Assembly: GCA_018883245.1 (NCBI GenBank)
Contig: VEQL01000005.1
Span: forward strand, 1-64,000
Direction: 5' to 3'
From: Chthoniobacterales bacterium
GTDB lineage: Bacteria; Verrucomicrobiota; Verrucomicrobiia; Chthoniobacterales; JACTMZ01
DNA: 64,000 nucleotides
Below the pieces are notes generated by a model. The model worked only from the letters and a program-made list of their open reading frames with translations. It did not search any database and was not told where the DNA came from. Positions 1 through 8,545 of this stretch are shown here, in pieces. A program made the translations under genes and the position numbers. The first letter of the stretch is position 1, and the number at the start of each line of letters is the position of its first letter.

Positions 1-2
1 GC

Positions 3-101
3 GCACCATGGGATGTGGCATTCAAACTGGTGCGCAACGAATACCGCCAGCGCGTGAGTATGCAACTCGAGGTGCAACATCTCCGCTCCGCCGCCAGCTG
101 A
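3..101 (+). CDS. recJ: RecJ C-terminal end (partial, runs in from the left)
   Basis: Thirty-two codons remain before the TGA. The peptide begins APWDVAFKLVRNEY and continues with RVSMQLEVQHLR, which resembles the end of the C-terminal OB domain of the single-strand-specific 5'-3' exonuclease RecJ, where a (P)xDVxFxxxxNEYxGxxxLQL pattern is typical. RecJ degrades ssDNA in RecF-pathway recombination and in mismatch and base-excision repair. The catalytic DHH domain lies outside the window, so the call rests on about 30 residues only. Confidence 0.7.
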   Translation, partial: APWDVAFKLVRNEYRQRVSMQLEVQHLRSAAS

Positions 102-273
102 CGTCGAACTTCTCAAAGCGACGCCTACCTATGCTCTCCTTGGATGAACTTCTGGGAGGATGCAGGATTGAAAAACTCCACGGCTTGCGATCCTGTGCGC
201 CGCCCAGGTGGTAATGCCCCGGGCCACCTCTGCCTTCGGACGCGTCCCCAGCAAAAACGTTGGAGGCGAGAAA

Positions 274-346
274 TGGAGCCATGGGGATTCGAACCCCAGA
301 CCTCCTCAATGCCATTGAGGCGCTCTACCAACTGAGCTATGACCCC
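274..346 (-). tRNA. tRNA-Ala (anticodon GGC)
   Basis: Read on the minus strand, the 73-nt sequence folds as a complete cloverleaf. The 7-bp acceptor stem is GGGGTCA with TGGCTCC, and the D arm contains AGCTCAGTTGGTAGAGC. The anticodon stem CCTCA/TGAGG encloses the loop ATGGCAT, giving anticodon GGC, and the T arm contains GGTTCGAATCC. The discriminator is A, and CCA is not encoded. It reads the GCC alanine codon, which suits a GC-rich genome. Confidence 0.97.
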
Positions 347-445
347 TCGGAGAAGACAGGAAACTAAGGGCGGCGCGTTTTTGTGTCAAGGATGCCACCA
401 GCAGCAAACCGCACAAGGCGGACGGATTGCATCACCGGGACCGGT

Positions 446-688
446 CTACTGCTCTTTTTTCCATTGCTTGAACGACATGATCCGTGACGGCGGGAGGCCT
501 GACTTTTCGCGTTCAAGGTTGGCGGACTGCTCGCGTCGGACGTAGGCGCGGTAACCTTCCTCATGCCGCACATTCATGTCGTTGACCATCGTTCCGACAC
601 CAACGCCGCAAGCAACCAAGGAGCAACCCTGCAAGGCAAGCAAACACGCGAGCGAGGCGGCAATCAGGAAGACTTTGGGAAGTTTCAT
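446..688 (-). CDS. Small hypothetical lipoprotein
   Basis: An 80-residue protein. I chose the ATG that begins MKLPKVFLIAASLACLLALQ rather than one six codons upstream, because it gives a standard lipoprotein signal peptide ending in the lipobox LQGC. The mature part is short and charged (QSANLEREKSG) and ends FKQWKKEQ. A Val/Gly-rich stretch with a further Cys (ACGVGVGTMVNDM) follows the lipobox. It is probably anchored in the outer membrane or periplasm. No family was recognised. It lies alone between two tRNA genes, next to the cytochrome b562-like gene. Confidence 0.6.
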   Translation of the reverse strand: MKLPKVFLIAASLACLLALQGCSLVACGVGVGTMVNDMNVRHEEGYRAYVRREQSANLEREKSGLPPSRIMSFKQWKKEQ

Positions 689-761
689 CGCTGACAAAGT
701 CAACAACAGCGCCGCGACTCACCAAGGATATGGGCGCTGACGCAGGGCGCCACGCCGAGAA

Positions 762-1187
762 TCACTCGTCATCGCTCATGAATTCCTTGTGGCCTTCGCG
801 TCGGCTTTGATTGATCGCCATGAGCTGATTTTTTGCCTCTTCCCAGTTCCCCGCCGTGATGGACTGCGCAAGGCTGTCGGTCAGTTTGATCAGTTCATCA
901 ACCTGCTGGCGGTAGCTTTCCAAGAACGCGGCCTGCTGGTCAGCCGGAATTTCGGAGAGTTTTTCAGGCTTCAGCTCCTTGGCCGCCACTGCGGCGTCCT
1001 TTAGCTTCGCGGCGAGGTCGAGATAAGTTTGTTTGTCCGCCTCGACGGGCGCCTCCATCGCTGTCTTGAGCCCGCGATAAGCATCCTTCATGTGCTTCAT
1101 CTCGCTTTCCAACTCGGTGCCTGCGCGCAGGGTCAGAGCAGAAGCGACGATGAGAGAGACGGAAAGAATTGCTGCGCGATGTTTCAT
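762..1187 (-). CDS. Cytochrome b562 family periplasmic protein
   Basis: 141 residues with a Sec signal peptide (about 1-22). The mature part begins TELESEMKHMKDAY, which lines up with the first helix of E. coli cytochrome b562 (ADLEDNMETLND). This places Met30 at the position of the axial Met heme ligand. The end, SRREGHKEF, lines up with the helix bearing the axial His, here His133. There is no CXXCH, so any heme would be bound non-covalently as in b562. The middle is helical and Ala/Lys rich, fitting a four-helix bundle. The likely role is small-scale periplasmic electron transfer or heme binding. The start was chosen to give a normal signal peptide; a longer frame upstream adds a poor N-terminus. 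No redox partner is adjacent. Confidence 0.72.
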   Translation of the reverse strand: MKHRAAILSVSLIVASALTLRAGTELESEMKHMKDAYRGLKTAMEAPVEADKQTYLDLAAKLKDAAVAAKELKPEKLSEIPADQQAAFLESYRQQVDELIKLTDSLAQSITAGNWEEAKNQLMAINQSRREGHKEFMSDDE

Positions 1188-1242
1188 GCACACGGCATAG
1201 CACCATCTTCCAGCGAAGCAAAGCGCCCACATCCACAAGGAA

Positions 1243-1314
1243 AGCCGGCAGTCGGGCTCGAACCGACGACCGCCCGATTACAAATCGGGTGCTCTACCAC
1301 TGAGCTATGCCGGC
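1243..1314 (-). tRNA. tRNA-Thr (anticodon TGT)
   Basis: The minus strand gives a 72-nt cloverleaf. The acceptor stem is GCCGGCA with TGCCGGC, and the D arm contains AGCTCAGTGGTAGAGC. The anticodon stem CCCGA/TCGGG encloses the loop TTTGTAA, giving anticodon TGT, and the T arm contains GGTTCGAGCCC. The discriminator is T, and CCA is not encoded. It reads ACA and wobble ACG threonine codons. Confidence 0.96.
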
Positions 1315-1350
1315 GCTAAAAGAAAAAGCATCACCCGCGCGCGCGCGGTG

Positions 1351-1902
1351 TCAAGGCACGAAGAAGGCGGGCATCTCACCGGCAGGGCGCAAACCGCGCG
1401 GCTTGCCGAGAATTTCCGCGAGGATGACGGCGTGGCGTTGGTTGGCACGGCCGGACAGCAAAGATCGAATCCCGGAAACCCGCGGGGGTTCAGCGACGCG
1501 TTCAGCGGCGGCGAATGCCCCGGCCAAACGCGAAGTCTTTTCGTCCGGTTTTACCGGTTGAGTTCGTTTGATCGCTGGTGACGAAACAACCGGCGCGGCT
1601 GTTTCGAGCGAGGCAAACTCTTCGACTTCCTCCTCGAAAGGCATCGCGGGACGCCGGGGCAGAGGCGGCGGCGATTCCTGCGCCGGAAGTCCAAGGGCCT
1701 CCATCAATTCGCGCATCGGATCCTGTCCGGGCGTGGGGGTCGGAATGCGCGACGGTTCGGCCCGCGGGCGGATTTGGCGCCGATCGGCCATTTCGCCGGG
1801 AGATTTATGACGCGCGGCCTCGCGGCGTTCGGCAGCCTTCTGCAGAACCCAATTCACCAGGCTGATGAGCCCGATGATGACAAGGAGGACGAGTTGTTCC
1901 AT
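1351..1902 (-). CDS. Small membrane-anchored protein downstream of floA
   Basis: 183 residues. One N-terminal membrane helix (about residues 3-20, MEQLVLLVIIGLISLVNWVL) is followed by a charged, Pro-rich linker and a short C-terminal block, RHAVILAEILGKPRGLRP. That block looks conserved: I recall a similar AVILxEILGxPxxLR ending in small proteins next to SPFH-domain genes in planctomycetes and verrucomicrobia, but this is unverified. The gene starts 21 bases after the floA stop and is probably in the floA-nfeD operon. A role as a membrane-microdomain partner is inferred only from position. Confidence 0.6.
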   Translation of the reverse strand: MEQLVLLVIIGLISLVNWVLQKAAERREAARHKSPGEMADRRQIRPRAEPSRIPTPTPGQDPMRELMEALGLPAQESPPPLPRRPAMPFEEEVEEFASLETAAPVVSSPAIKRTQPVKPDEKTSRLAGAFAAAERVAEPPRVSGIRSLLSGRANQRHAVILAEILGKPRGLRPAGEMPAFFVP

Positions 1903-1923
1903 GACGCGGAACGGCGGAATTTA

Positions 1924-2943
1924 TCAGCGAGCCTCGGCCGGACCACGCTCGGAGCCGGCGATAGATTCGCGCATTTGCGAGTCGGCCTGGATGTTCTTCA
2001 TCCGCATGTAGTCCATGATACCGAGGTTGCCCGAGCGGAAGGCCTCGGCCATGGCGAGCGGCACCTGCGACTCGGCATCGACGACTTTCGCGCGCATTTC
2101 CTGCGTTTTCGCGCGCATTTCCCCTTCGAGCGCAACGGCCGCGGCGCGGCGCACTTCGGCCTTGGCTTGTGCAACAACCTTGTCCGCCTCGGCCTGCTCG
2201 GCCTGCAGCTTGGCGCCGACGTTTTCGCCGACATCGACGTCGGCGATATCGACCGACAAAATCTCGAATGCCGTCCCGCTATCAAGCCCCTTTTGCAGGA
2301 CGACCTTGGAAATGTTGTCCGGGTTTTCCAGAACATCTTTGTAGGAAGCGGCAGAACCGATCGATGTGACGATGCCCTCGCCCACGCGCGCAATGATCGT
2401 TTCCTCGGTTGCGCCGCCCACGAAGCGGTCGAGATTCGAGCGCACGGTCACGCGGGCTTTCACTTTCACGCCGATGCCGTCGCGGGCCACGGCGTCAATG
2501 GTCGAACGGCCCGACTGGGCGCCGGGACAATCGATGACCTTCGGGTTGATGCTCGTGCGCACCGCTTCCAGGACGGTTTTGGTCGTTCCCTTGATGGCGA
2601 GATCGATGGCGCAAGCGCGGTTGAAATCAAGTTTGATCCCGGCCTTGTCCGCCGCAATGAGGGCTAGCACCACCTGGTCCACGTTGCCGCCGGCGAGGTA
2701 ATGGGCCTCGAGTTCGTCGGTATCCAGCGGGATGCCGGCTTTCACCGCGGTGATGCGGCTGTCCACGATCATTCCGACGGGAACGCGACGGAGCCGCATG
2801 CCGACGAGGCGGGCGAAAGAGACGGGCGCGTCGGCGATCTTGGCGCGCAGCCAGATGCCGAAAAAGTTGAAGAGGATGATAAGAAGGACCAGGCCGACAA
2901 CGATGACCAGCCCCGTGATGACAGTGATGATGATAGGACCCAT
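1924..2943 (-). CDS. floA: Flotillin-like protein FloA
   Basis: 339 residues, the normal length for bacterial FloA (YqfA). A hydrophobic N-terminal hairpin (about 1-32) precedes the SPFH/band-7 region, with the typical stretches [29 protein letters not shown] and [19 protein letters not shown]. An Ala/Glu/Lys-rich coiled coil follows (about 230-300, [20 protein letters not shown]). FloA oligomers mark ordered membrane microdomains and affect membrane fluidity and protein complexes. It lies 9 bases after nfeD, the usual partner. Confidence 0.95.
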   Translation of the reverse strand: MGPIIITVITGLVIVVGLVLLIILFNFFGIWLRAKIADAPVSFARLVGMRLRRVPVGMIVDSRITAVKAGIPLDTDELEAHYLAGGNVDQVVLALIAADKAGIKLDFNRACAIDLAIKGTTKTVLEAVRTSINPKVIDCPGAQSGRSTIDAVARDGIGVKVKARVTVRSNLDRFVGGATEETIIARVGEGIVTSIGSAASYKDVLENPDNISKVVLQKGLDSGTAFEILSVDIADVDVGENVGAKLQAEQAEADKVVAQAKAEVRRAAAVALEGEMRAKTQEMRAKVVDAESQVPLAMAEAFRSGNLGIMDYMRMKNIQADSQMRESIAGSERGPAEAR

Positions 2944-2952
2944 GTCTTGAAG

Positions 2953-3456
2953 TTAGGCACTTTCCGGCCGGTGCTCCAACCTCTCTTTTTGGCGCACCAC
3001 AGTGCGCATCCCGTCGGCGGCAACGACGACAACTTTCTCGCCTTCGGCAAGAAATTCCCCGTCGGTGGAAACATCGATGCGCTTGCCGTCGAAACGGGCC
3101 GTGCCGGCGGGACGCAGCGGTGTGAGCGCGATGCCCTCGGCGCCGACAAGATCGCGGCGCCCCGCGGACGCGGAGGGAGAATTTTCACTGCGCCGGAGGA
3201 TGATGCGCCGTCCGACAAAGCTGCGCGGAAAAAGATAAAGCCAGAGCATGAATCCGGACGCCCCGAGAACGACCACGGCAAAAGAAGCGGCGAGGCCGGC
3301 AGCCGAACCGTAATGCGCGAAGACCAAAGCAACGGACACGACAAAACAAAGGCCGCCGAGAATCCCGAGAATGGCACCGGGGAGAAAGACCTCCGCGGCG
3401 ACAAGAATCAGGCCGGCCGCAAACAGCGTGACGATGAGGACAGGTCCGTCGGGCAT
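2953..3456 (-). CDS. NfeD family membrane protein
   Basis: 167 residues from the chosen ATG (MPDGPVLIVTLFAAG). Three to four hydrophobic segments (about 5-75) are followed by a soluble C-terminal OB-like domain with LVGAEGIALTPLRPAGTARFDGKRIDV, which fits the NfeD C-terminal fold. It lacks the N-terminal ClpP-like protease domain of long NfeD, so it is the short NfeD1b type. This type is normally paired with flotillin genes and thought to support flotillin assembly. It sits between a secreted-protein gene (4-base gap) and floA (9-base gap). An upstream in-frame ATG would overlap the preceding gene by over 130 bases and was rejected. Confidence 0.88.
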   Translation of the reverse strand: MPDGPVLIVTLFAAGLILVAAEVFLPGAILGILGGLCFVVSVALVFAHYGSAAGLAASFAVVVLGASGFMLWLYLFPRSFVGRRIILRRSENSPSASAGRRDLVGAEGIALTPLRPAGTARFDGKRIDVSTDGEFLAEGEKVVVVAADGMRTVVRQKERLEHRPESA

Positions 3457-3460
3457 GGCA

Positions 3461-4228
3461 TCAGTGGTTGCCCGGCTTCGATTGCGCAGGTGGACGGCCC
3501 ACGAAGAAGGCGCTGATGCTGTCGCCGACACGAATCGCGGTGTTCGTCGTGGACTGCCAGGTTTTTTCGCCCCAGCGGGATACATGGCCGACAAGTCCTC
3601 CGCCCTCGACCCACCGCTCCCCGAGGTCGCCGCTGCTCGCCGACTGCGTGGAAGTTGTCGCGGACGATGACGACGAGGGCGCGGAAGGTTCGACCATGTC
3701 AGCCTTGCGCAAAGGTGTGACGATCGATCCGTCTTTGGCGGAAATCTCGATCATGCCGACTTCCGTGCCGCCGGCGTCGAAGAGCCGGACAGTCCAAACC
3801 GGCGCACCGCCGCGGTTCTGAAGACGGTAGTCGAGCGAGGAAAAGCCGAGTTTGATTTTGTCCGCTTCCTTGTTCGCGGCGGCGAAAGCGCCGGTTGAAT
3901 CGAGATTGAGTCCGGCGGCGGCCATCGTTCCCGATTCGGCAAGCGACTGCGCCGCCACGGGAGTGCGCTCGCTGGTGATGCCGGTCGAGGTGACGACGAA
4001 TTCGCGGATCCCGCCCCGCGCGGCGATGTCCTTGAAACTCAGCATCCATCGTGCGGGCTGCGGGTTGCCATCCGAACCCTTCATTTCAACAAGAGTGGAG
4101 AGAAGAGATTCACCCCTTTCGCGGCCCACGGTGCGCAAAGCGCTGTAGGCGGGAAGCTGCCCGGACTGGGCCGAAGCCACGGCCATGGTGGCGAAGGCAA
4201 AAAGCAAAACGCAGAACAAACGGTTCAT
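3461..4228 (-). CDS. Hypothetical secreted protein
   Basis: 255 residues beginning MNRLFCVLLFAFATMAVASA, a clear Sec signal peptide cleaved near ASA-QS. The mature protein has two weakly repeated beta-rich halves (ARWMLSFKDIAARGGIREF and APVWTVRLFDAGGTEVG), a layout reminiscent of PepSY-type domains, although no motif proves that. A Ser/Thr-rich linker (SAPSSSSSATTSTQSASS) leads to a C-terminal segment, TAIRVGDSISAFFVGRP. The gene lies directly upstream of nfeD-floA with a 4-base gap and is likely cotranscribed. Function unknown. Confidence 0.6.
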   Translation of the reverse strand: MNRLFCVLLFAFATMAVASAQSGQLPAYSALRTVGRERGESLLSTLVEMKGSDGNPQPARWMLSFKDIAARGGIREFVVTSTGITSERTPVAAQSLAESGTMAAAGLNLDSTGAFAAANKEADKIKLGFSSLDYRLQNRGGAPVWTVRLFDAGGTEVGMIEISAKDGSIVTPLRKADMVEPSAPSSSSSATTSTQSASSGDLGERWVEGGGLVGHVSRWGEKTWQSTTNTAIRVGDSISAFFVGRPPAQSKPGNH

Positions 4229-4290
4229 GCGTTTATTTAGAACCTGCTCCGCCGCCATTTCCAGCGCGGAAAAAACGCAAGCGGCAAGGC

Positions 4291-5286
4291 TCAAGCTGGC
4301 GCCCCGCTGCGCAGGCGGACTTTCTCCTGTTCAGGCAAGAAAGCGATATCCCAGGCGTTTTCCAAAGCGCGGGCCACGAGCGTTTCGTCGAGCCCGGCCG
4401 CGGGTGCGGCCACATCGAGTTCGTGCGGCAGGTCGATGCCGCTGATTCCGGGGTCGTCGGTGTTGATGGTGGCAAGGAGCCCGGCTTCGAGAAACCGCTT
4501 CAGCGGATGTGAGGCGTAATCCCTTACCGTGCTGGTCTGAACGTTGCTGGTCAGGTTGGCCTCAATACCGATGCGCTGATCACGGAGCATATCAATGACG
4601 GAAGGATCCTCCACCGCGCGCACCGCGTGGCCGATGCGGACGGCGCCAAGTTTTTCCACGGCGGTGGCGATGCTCGAGGCACCGGCGGCCTCCCCGGCAT
4701 GCACGGTGACCTGCCAGCCGGCATCACGGGCCGCGCGGAAATGTTCGACAAAAAGTTCCGCCGGCCAGTTTCCTTCGTCTCCCGCAAGATCGAGGGCCGT
4801 CAGATGCCCGCGGTGATCGAGCAACGCACGCAACTCGCGACGTGCCCGAACCGGACCGTAAGTGCGCGTGAGGATTCCGATGAGGTTGACGCGCACACCG
4901 GTGGCGCCTTCGCCCTCGCGCGCACCTTCGACAACAGCCGCCGTGACGCGCGACGGGTCGAGATTATGGGCATCGGCCATAAAGAGCGGGCTGAAGCGCA
5001 ACTCGATGTAGCGGATCCCCTCGCGCTTGGCGTCCTCGACATTTTCCCGTGCAACGCGGCGACACGCGTCATAGTCGGCGAGAACGGCGGTCATCCATTT
5101 GAATTTGGCGAGAAACTCCACGAGACCCGGCTGCGGTGTGGTGACGACGACATGCGGACGCAGACCGTCCGGCGTCCAAGCGGGCAGCGGGATGCCATGT
5201 TTGCGCCCCAGGTCGAGAATGGTTTCGAGGCGCACGCTGCCGTCAAGATGACGGTGCAGATCGATAAGCGGAGGGCGCGGCAGCAT
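4291..5286 (-). CDS. add: Adenosine deaminase
   Basis: 331 residues, close to the 333 of E. coli Add. The metal site is visible: His11-x-His13 in IDLHRHLDGS, His196 and Glu199 in TVHAGEA, and Asp277-Asp278 in INTDDPG. The central block RFSPLFMA is also typical. The enzyme hydrolyses adenosine to inosine in purine salvage; specificity for adenine or another aminopurine cannot be excluded. I chose the ATG at 5286 because it puts HxH at the usual distance from the N-terminus. Longer in-frame starts at 5331 and 5367 exist but have no clear ribosome-binding site. Confidence 0.9.
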   Translation of the reverse strand: MLPRPPLIDLHRHLDGSVRLETILDLGRKHGIPLPAWTPDGLRPHVVVTTPQPGLVEFLAKFKWMTAVLADYDACRRVARENVEDAKREGIRYIELRFSPLFMADAHNLDPSRVTAAVVEGAREGEGATGVRVNLIGILTRTYGPVRARRELRALLDHRGHLTALDLAGDEGNWPAELFVEHFRAARDAGWQVTVHAGEAAGASSIATAVEKLGAVRIGHAVRAVEDPSVIDMLRDQRIGIEANLTSNVQTSTVRDYASHPLKRFLEAGLLATINTDDPGISGIDLPHELDVAAPAAGLDETLVARALENAWDIAFLPEQEKVRLRSGAPA

Positions 5287-5338
5287 TCGGCGAAAAAGAA
5301 TCCCGCGCAGCCGGAGCCGCGACAAGACCATTCGGGGA

Positions 5339-6208
5339 TCAATCCACGATGTCGCGCAGGGCGGCACCGACGTCCGTGAACACGTAGTCGTAACCGCCGG
5401 CGAGCGCCACCCCGGGGAGAACGCGCGAGCTGTCGAGAAGAAGCGATGCCATGCGGCCGAGCACCAGACGCAGCAAAAACGAGGGCGCGTGGAAAATCGC
5501 CGGGCGATGAACGGCGCCGGAGAGATCGCGGGTGAACTCCGCGTTTGTCAACGGATGAGGCATGACTGCATTGAGAGGTCCGCGCACGGCCCCATTCTCC
5601 GCGGCCCAGAGCGCCATGCCGGCCACATCATCCACGTGGATGCACGACATCCATTGACGGCCGCTGCCAAGACGTCCGCCCAATCCGGCGCGGAAGACCG
5701 GAAGCATGATGTTCATCGCCCCGCCACGACCGAGAACGAAACCCGTGCGCAGCAGCACGAGGCGCGCGCCCGATCGGGAAATTTTTTCCGCCTCGCCTTC
5801 CCACGCGCGGCACACATCGGCGAGGAATCCGGAACCTGCAGGGGACTGCTCGGTGACTTCGTGATCGCCGGTGTTGCCGTAGAAACCGACGGCCGAGCCG
5901 CTGACAAGGACGCGCGGCGGTTGCTTCGAGCGCGCAAATCCTTCGGCGATACTCCGCGTGCCGAGCACACGGCTGGCCATGATGCGATTCCGCTTATCCG
6001 CGGTCCAACGGCCAAACACCGGCTCTCCGGCCAGATGCAGGACGGCATCGAGGCCGTCAACATCCGCCGGTCGACCCGGCACGAACAGGCGGGCGGAGGA
6101 TTCCCGCGGGCGGCGGCTGAAAGGCACCACGTCCCATCCTCGTGCGGCGGCCAGCTGCATCGCGCGGGAACCGATGAAGCCGCTTGCCCCGGTGATGCCG
6201 AGCCTCAT
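5339..6208 (-). CDS. TIGR01777-type sugar-epimerase-like protein
   Basis: 289 residues. The N-terminus MRLGITGASGFIGSR carries the extended-SDR Rossmann motif GxxGxxG. The family markers AVLHLAGEPVFGRW and LVSGSAVGFYGNTGD (with the SDR Tyr) and the C-terminal LGRMASLLLDSSRVLPG identify the YfcH/TIGR01777 group. Members bind NAD(P) and resemble nucleoside-sugar epimerases, but no substrate is established. The start codon overlaps the stop of the upstream amidase gene by one base (TGATG), which implies translational coupling. Confidence 0.88.
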   Translation of the reverse strand: MRLGITGASGFIGSRAMQLAAARGWDVVPFSRRPRESSARLFVPGRPADVDGLDAVLHLAGEPVFGRWTADKRNRIMASRVLGTRSIAEGFARSKQPPRVLVSGSAVGFYGNTGDHEVTEQSPAGSGFLADVCRAWEGEAEKISRSGARLVLLRTGFVLGRGGAMNIMLPVFRAGLGGRLGSGRQWMSCIHVDDVAGMALWAAENGAVRGPLNAVMPHPLTNAEFTRDLSGAVHRPAIFHAPSFLLRLVLGRMASLLLDSSRVLPGVALAGGYDYVFTDVGAALRDIVD

Positions 6209-7347
6209 CAGTCGAAGCGGCGGTGAAGCCAGCGGTAGGGGAAACGGTTCCCGGGGCAATCGGTAGGCTTCGGGTTGATCTCACGGTGCGCCTTGACGAT
6301 GACGGCGCGACCTTTGCTGCGGCCGACACGCGAGCGCAGATAGCGGATGAGTTCCTCCAGCGCGCCGAGCTGCGCGGTCGTGGGTGTGTCCCGGTTGAAA
6401 TCGCCGACGAAACAAATGCCGAGGGCAATGTTGTTCAGGTAATCGCTGGCCACATGCCCGCCATTGATCTGCCGCGTCCAGCGCGGGCCGATCTCGATTT
6501 CGCCGTCACCGGACGAAGTGCCGTTGCCTATGACAAAGTGGTAAGCGAGGCCGTTTTCCATGCGCCGAACGTTTTTGTGGTAGTGGTCGAAGATCCGAGC
6601 ATTACCCTGCCGCGTGCCGCTGTTGTGCACCACGATGTATTGCCAGCGCCCGCGTTTGACGGGCGCACGATCGATGGCCGCACGGACCGGGCGCGTGAGG
6701 TAACGGTAGCGCGGGCCGCCGAGTCCGAGAAATCCTCCGCGCTCAGGCGGGGGTGGCGGAACCAGTCCCTGATCTTCCTCCAGTCCCGACTTTTCGACCA
6801 CAATCTGGGCCTCGGGAGCCTCGCCGGCAGCGGGCGCAGGAGAAGCCGCGGCGGATTCCGAAGGACGCGGAGGAGGAAGCTTGATGATGTCCTCCTGCGT
6901 TTTTTCACGAGGCGGGGCTTTGATCACCGGTGTTGCTTCCTCCCGAGCCGGGGACAGAACAAGGTCGTCCGGCTCGTCCACCACGAGCGGCACCGCCTCG
7001 TTTATGGCCGGTGTCGCCTTCGGCTTCGGTGGGGGAGTCTGCTTCGGGGCGGGACGCGGCTTCGGCTTGTCAGGCGTCGGAGCCGGCTTGGGCGGAGGAA
7101 GTTTGATATCCTCACGCGGCGCTTCCTCGGCTCGCGCCGTCGGACGCGGGCGAGGTTGCGGACGCACGGGCGCGGGCGCCGGCGCCGATGCAGGTTCGGG
7201 TTCGATCGATTCGCGTGCGCGAAGGAAAAGTTCGCGTTTCCTTTTTTCCTCATCGGAAACCTGCGCCTTCAGTGCGGGTGCGCTCAACCGCACGAAGCAC
7301 AGGCACAGGAGAGTGAGGACGATGACTGGGCGATGCGCGGGACGCAC
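6208..7347 (-). CDS. Secreted N-acetylmuramoyl-L-alanine amidase with Pro-rich spacer
   Basis: 379 residues. A signal peptide (about 1-28, ending LKAQV) is followed by about 180 residues rich in Pro, Lys, Ala and Glu. The C-terminal amidase_2/PGRP fold carries WQYIVVHNSGTRQGN (zinc His), NGLAYHFVIGNGT, GGHVASDYLNNIALGICFVG and VKAHREINPKPTDCPG (second zinc His and the Cys ligand or equivalent). Such enzymes cut the MurNAc-L-Ala bond of peptidoglycan. The spacer could let an anchored N-terminus reach the sacculus. It is coupled to the downstream TIGR01777 gene and preceded by truA. Confidence 0.88.
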   Translation of the reverse strand: MRPAHRPVIVLTLLCLCFVRLSAPALKAQVSDEEKRKRELFLRARESIEPEPASAPAPAPVRPQPRPRPTARAEEAPREDIKLPPPKPAPTPDKPKPRPAPKQTPPPKPKATPAINEAVPLVVDEPDDLVLSPAREEATPVIKAPPREKTQEDIIKLPPPRPSESAAASPAPAAGEAPEAQIVVEKSGLEEDQGLVPPPPPERGGFLGLGGPRYRYLTRPVRAAIDRAPVKRGRWQYIVVHNSGTRQGNARIFDHYHKNVRRMENGLAYHFVIGNGTSSGDGEIEIGPRWTRQINGGHVASDYLNNIALGICFVGDFNRDTPTTAQLGALEELIRYLRSRVGRSKGRAVIVKAHREINPKPTDCPGNRFPYRWLHRRFD

Positions 7348-7379
7348 GGCTGCAAAGTATGGGCGCCGGGAAAGCTAAT

Positions 7380-8138
7380 TCAACCCTGATGCTTGCGGCG
7401 CACATAATCGACGCGCACCAGGTAGAGACCCGCGGCCGGCGCAACTTCACGGGGAAGCCGCGAGTCGCAACCTTCGAGCCGGGCAAGGAGGTCCCCAAGA
7501 CCGGCCTTTCCTTGGGCGAAGCGCACCATGGCGGCCGCAAGCATGCGGACCATTTTGTAGAGGAAGCCGTCGCCTTCGAAGCGCAAGCGAACACGCGGCC
7601 CCCGCGCCGTGACGGTCACGGAGCGCAGGTGCCGCACGGTGCTATGGACGGGCGTGCCGCGGTTGGCGGCGAAGCCGCGAAAATCGTGCCGTCCCCGCAG
7701 GGCTTGTGCGGCTTGGCGCAGCAGGCTGACATCGGGCGCGGGACGCACATGCCAACAGCGGCCGGCGAGATGCGGCGGCAGCACTTCGCCGGTCCAAATC
7801 AAGTAATCGTAAGATTTTCCGGTGGCCGAATACCGCGCGTGAAAATCACGCGACGCGCGAATGCATGAGAGAATGCGGACGGATGGAGGCAGCACGGCGT
7901 TGACGGCACGCTGCCAGGATCGCGGGTCGCGGCCGTCGGGCACATCGACATGGGCAACCTGTCCGGTCGCATGCACGCCGGTGTCGGTGCGGCCGGAACC
8001 CTGCACCGAGACCGGGGCACCCCCGGCGCAGCAAGCGAAGGCTTCGCGCAGGACATCCTGCACCGCACCGCCTTCGCGCTGGCTTTGCCAGCCGCGGAAG
8101 GCCGCACCGTCGTAAGCAACCCGGAGCTTCAGTCGCAT
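7380..8138 (-). CDS. truA: tRNA pseudouridine(38-40) synthase TruA
   Basis: 252 residues. MRLKLRVAYDGAAFRGWQSQ and the catalytic block VQGSGRTDTGVHATGQ identify TruA; Asp52 is the nucleophile. RYSATGKSYDYLI and GDGFLYKMVRMLAA are also conserved. The enzyme makes pseudouridine at positions 38-40 of tRNA anticodon arms. The chosen ATG overlaps the end of ruvX by 10 bases; another ATG six codons upstream is possible. Confidence 0.95.
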   Translation of the reverse strand: MRLKLRVAYDGAAFRGWQSQREGGAVQDVLREAFACCAGGAPVSVQGSGRTDTGVHATGQVAHVDVPDGRDPRSWQRAVNAVLPPSVRILSCIRASRDFHARYSATGKSYDYLIWTGEVLPPHLAGRCWHVRPAPDVSLLRQAAQALRGRHDFRGFAANRGTPVHSTVRHLRSVTVTARGPRVRLRFEGDGFLYKMVRMLAAAMVRFAQGKAGLGDLLARLEGCDSRLPREVAPAAGLYLVRVDYVRRKHQG

Positions 8139-8542
8139 GGATTGCGGTCGAGCCAACTCTGCAGGAGAATCTGCGCCGCGACTTGATCGACAACTTCGCG
8201 CTGGTCGCGCGCCTTGCGTCCGCTCTCACGCAGGGCGCGCTGGGCCGCCACGGTGGTGAGTCGCTCGTCCCACAGATCGACGGGACAAGCCGCACGGGCG
8301 CGCAATTTTTCCGCGAACGAGCGCGCCGCCTCGGCGGCGGGTCCGTAGGTGCCGTCCATGTTTCGCGGCAAACCGACGAGCACCCTCGATGGCCGCAATT
8401 CATCGACGGCGGACGCCACGGCGTCGAGGGCTGCCTCACCGCCGGGCAGTGTTTTCCATGGTTGGGCCAGCATCCCGAGTTCGTCGCTCACGGCGACGCC
8501 TGTGCGGGCGGACCCCAGATCGACGGCCATGACACGGCTCAT
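8129..8542 (-). CDS. ruvX: RuvX/YqgF RNase H-fold pre-16S rRNA nuclease
   Basis: 137 residues, full length. The RNase H-like active-site motifs are present: VMAVDLGSARTGVAVSD (first Asp), VLVGLPRNMDGTYG, and DLWDERLTTVAAQRAL. YqgF was first proposed as a Holliday junction resolvase and is now linked to 5' maturation of 16S rRNA. The gene starts 3 bases after the mannose-1-phosphate guanylyltransferase stop and overlaps truA. Confidence 0.94.
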   Translation of the reverse strand: MSRVMAVDLGSARTGVAVSDELGMLAQPWKTLPGGEAALDAVASAVDELRPSRVLVGLPRNMDGTYGPAAEAARSFAEKLRARAACPVDLWDERLTTVAAQRALRESGRKARDQREVVDQVAAQILLQSWLDRNPCD

Positions 8543-8545
8543 CGC

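Noticed and set aside
102-273. Possible gene between recJ and tRNA-Ala
   Set aside because: Short frames there have no start signal or recognisable composition. A weak AGGTGG/CCACCT pairing (about 204-229) is not followed by a T-run.
274-1314. tRNA genes as integration sites for a mobile element
   Set aside because: No integrase gene, duplicated tRNA 3' end or composition shift is visible around either tRNA.
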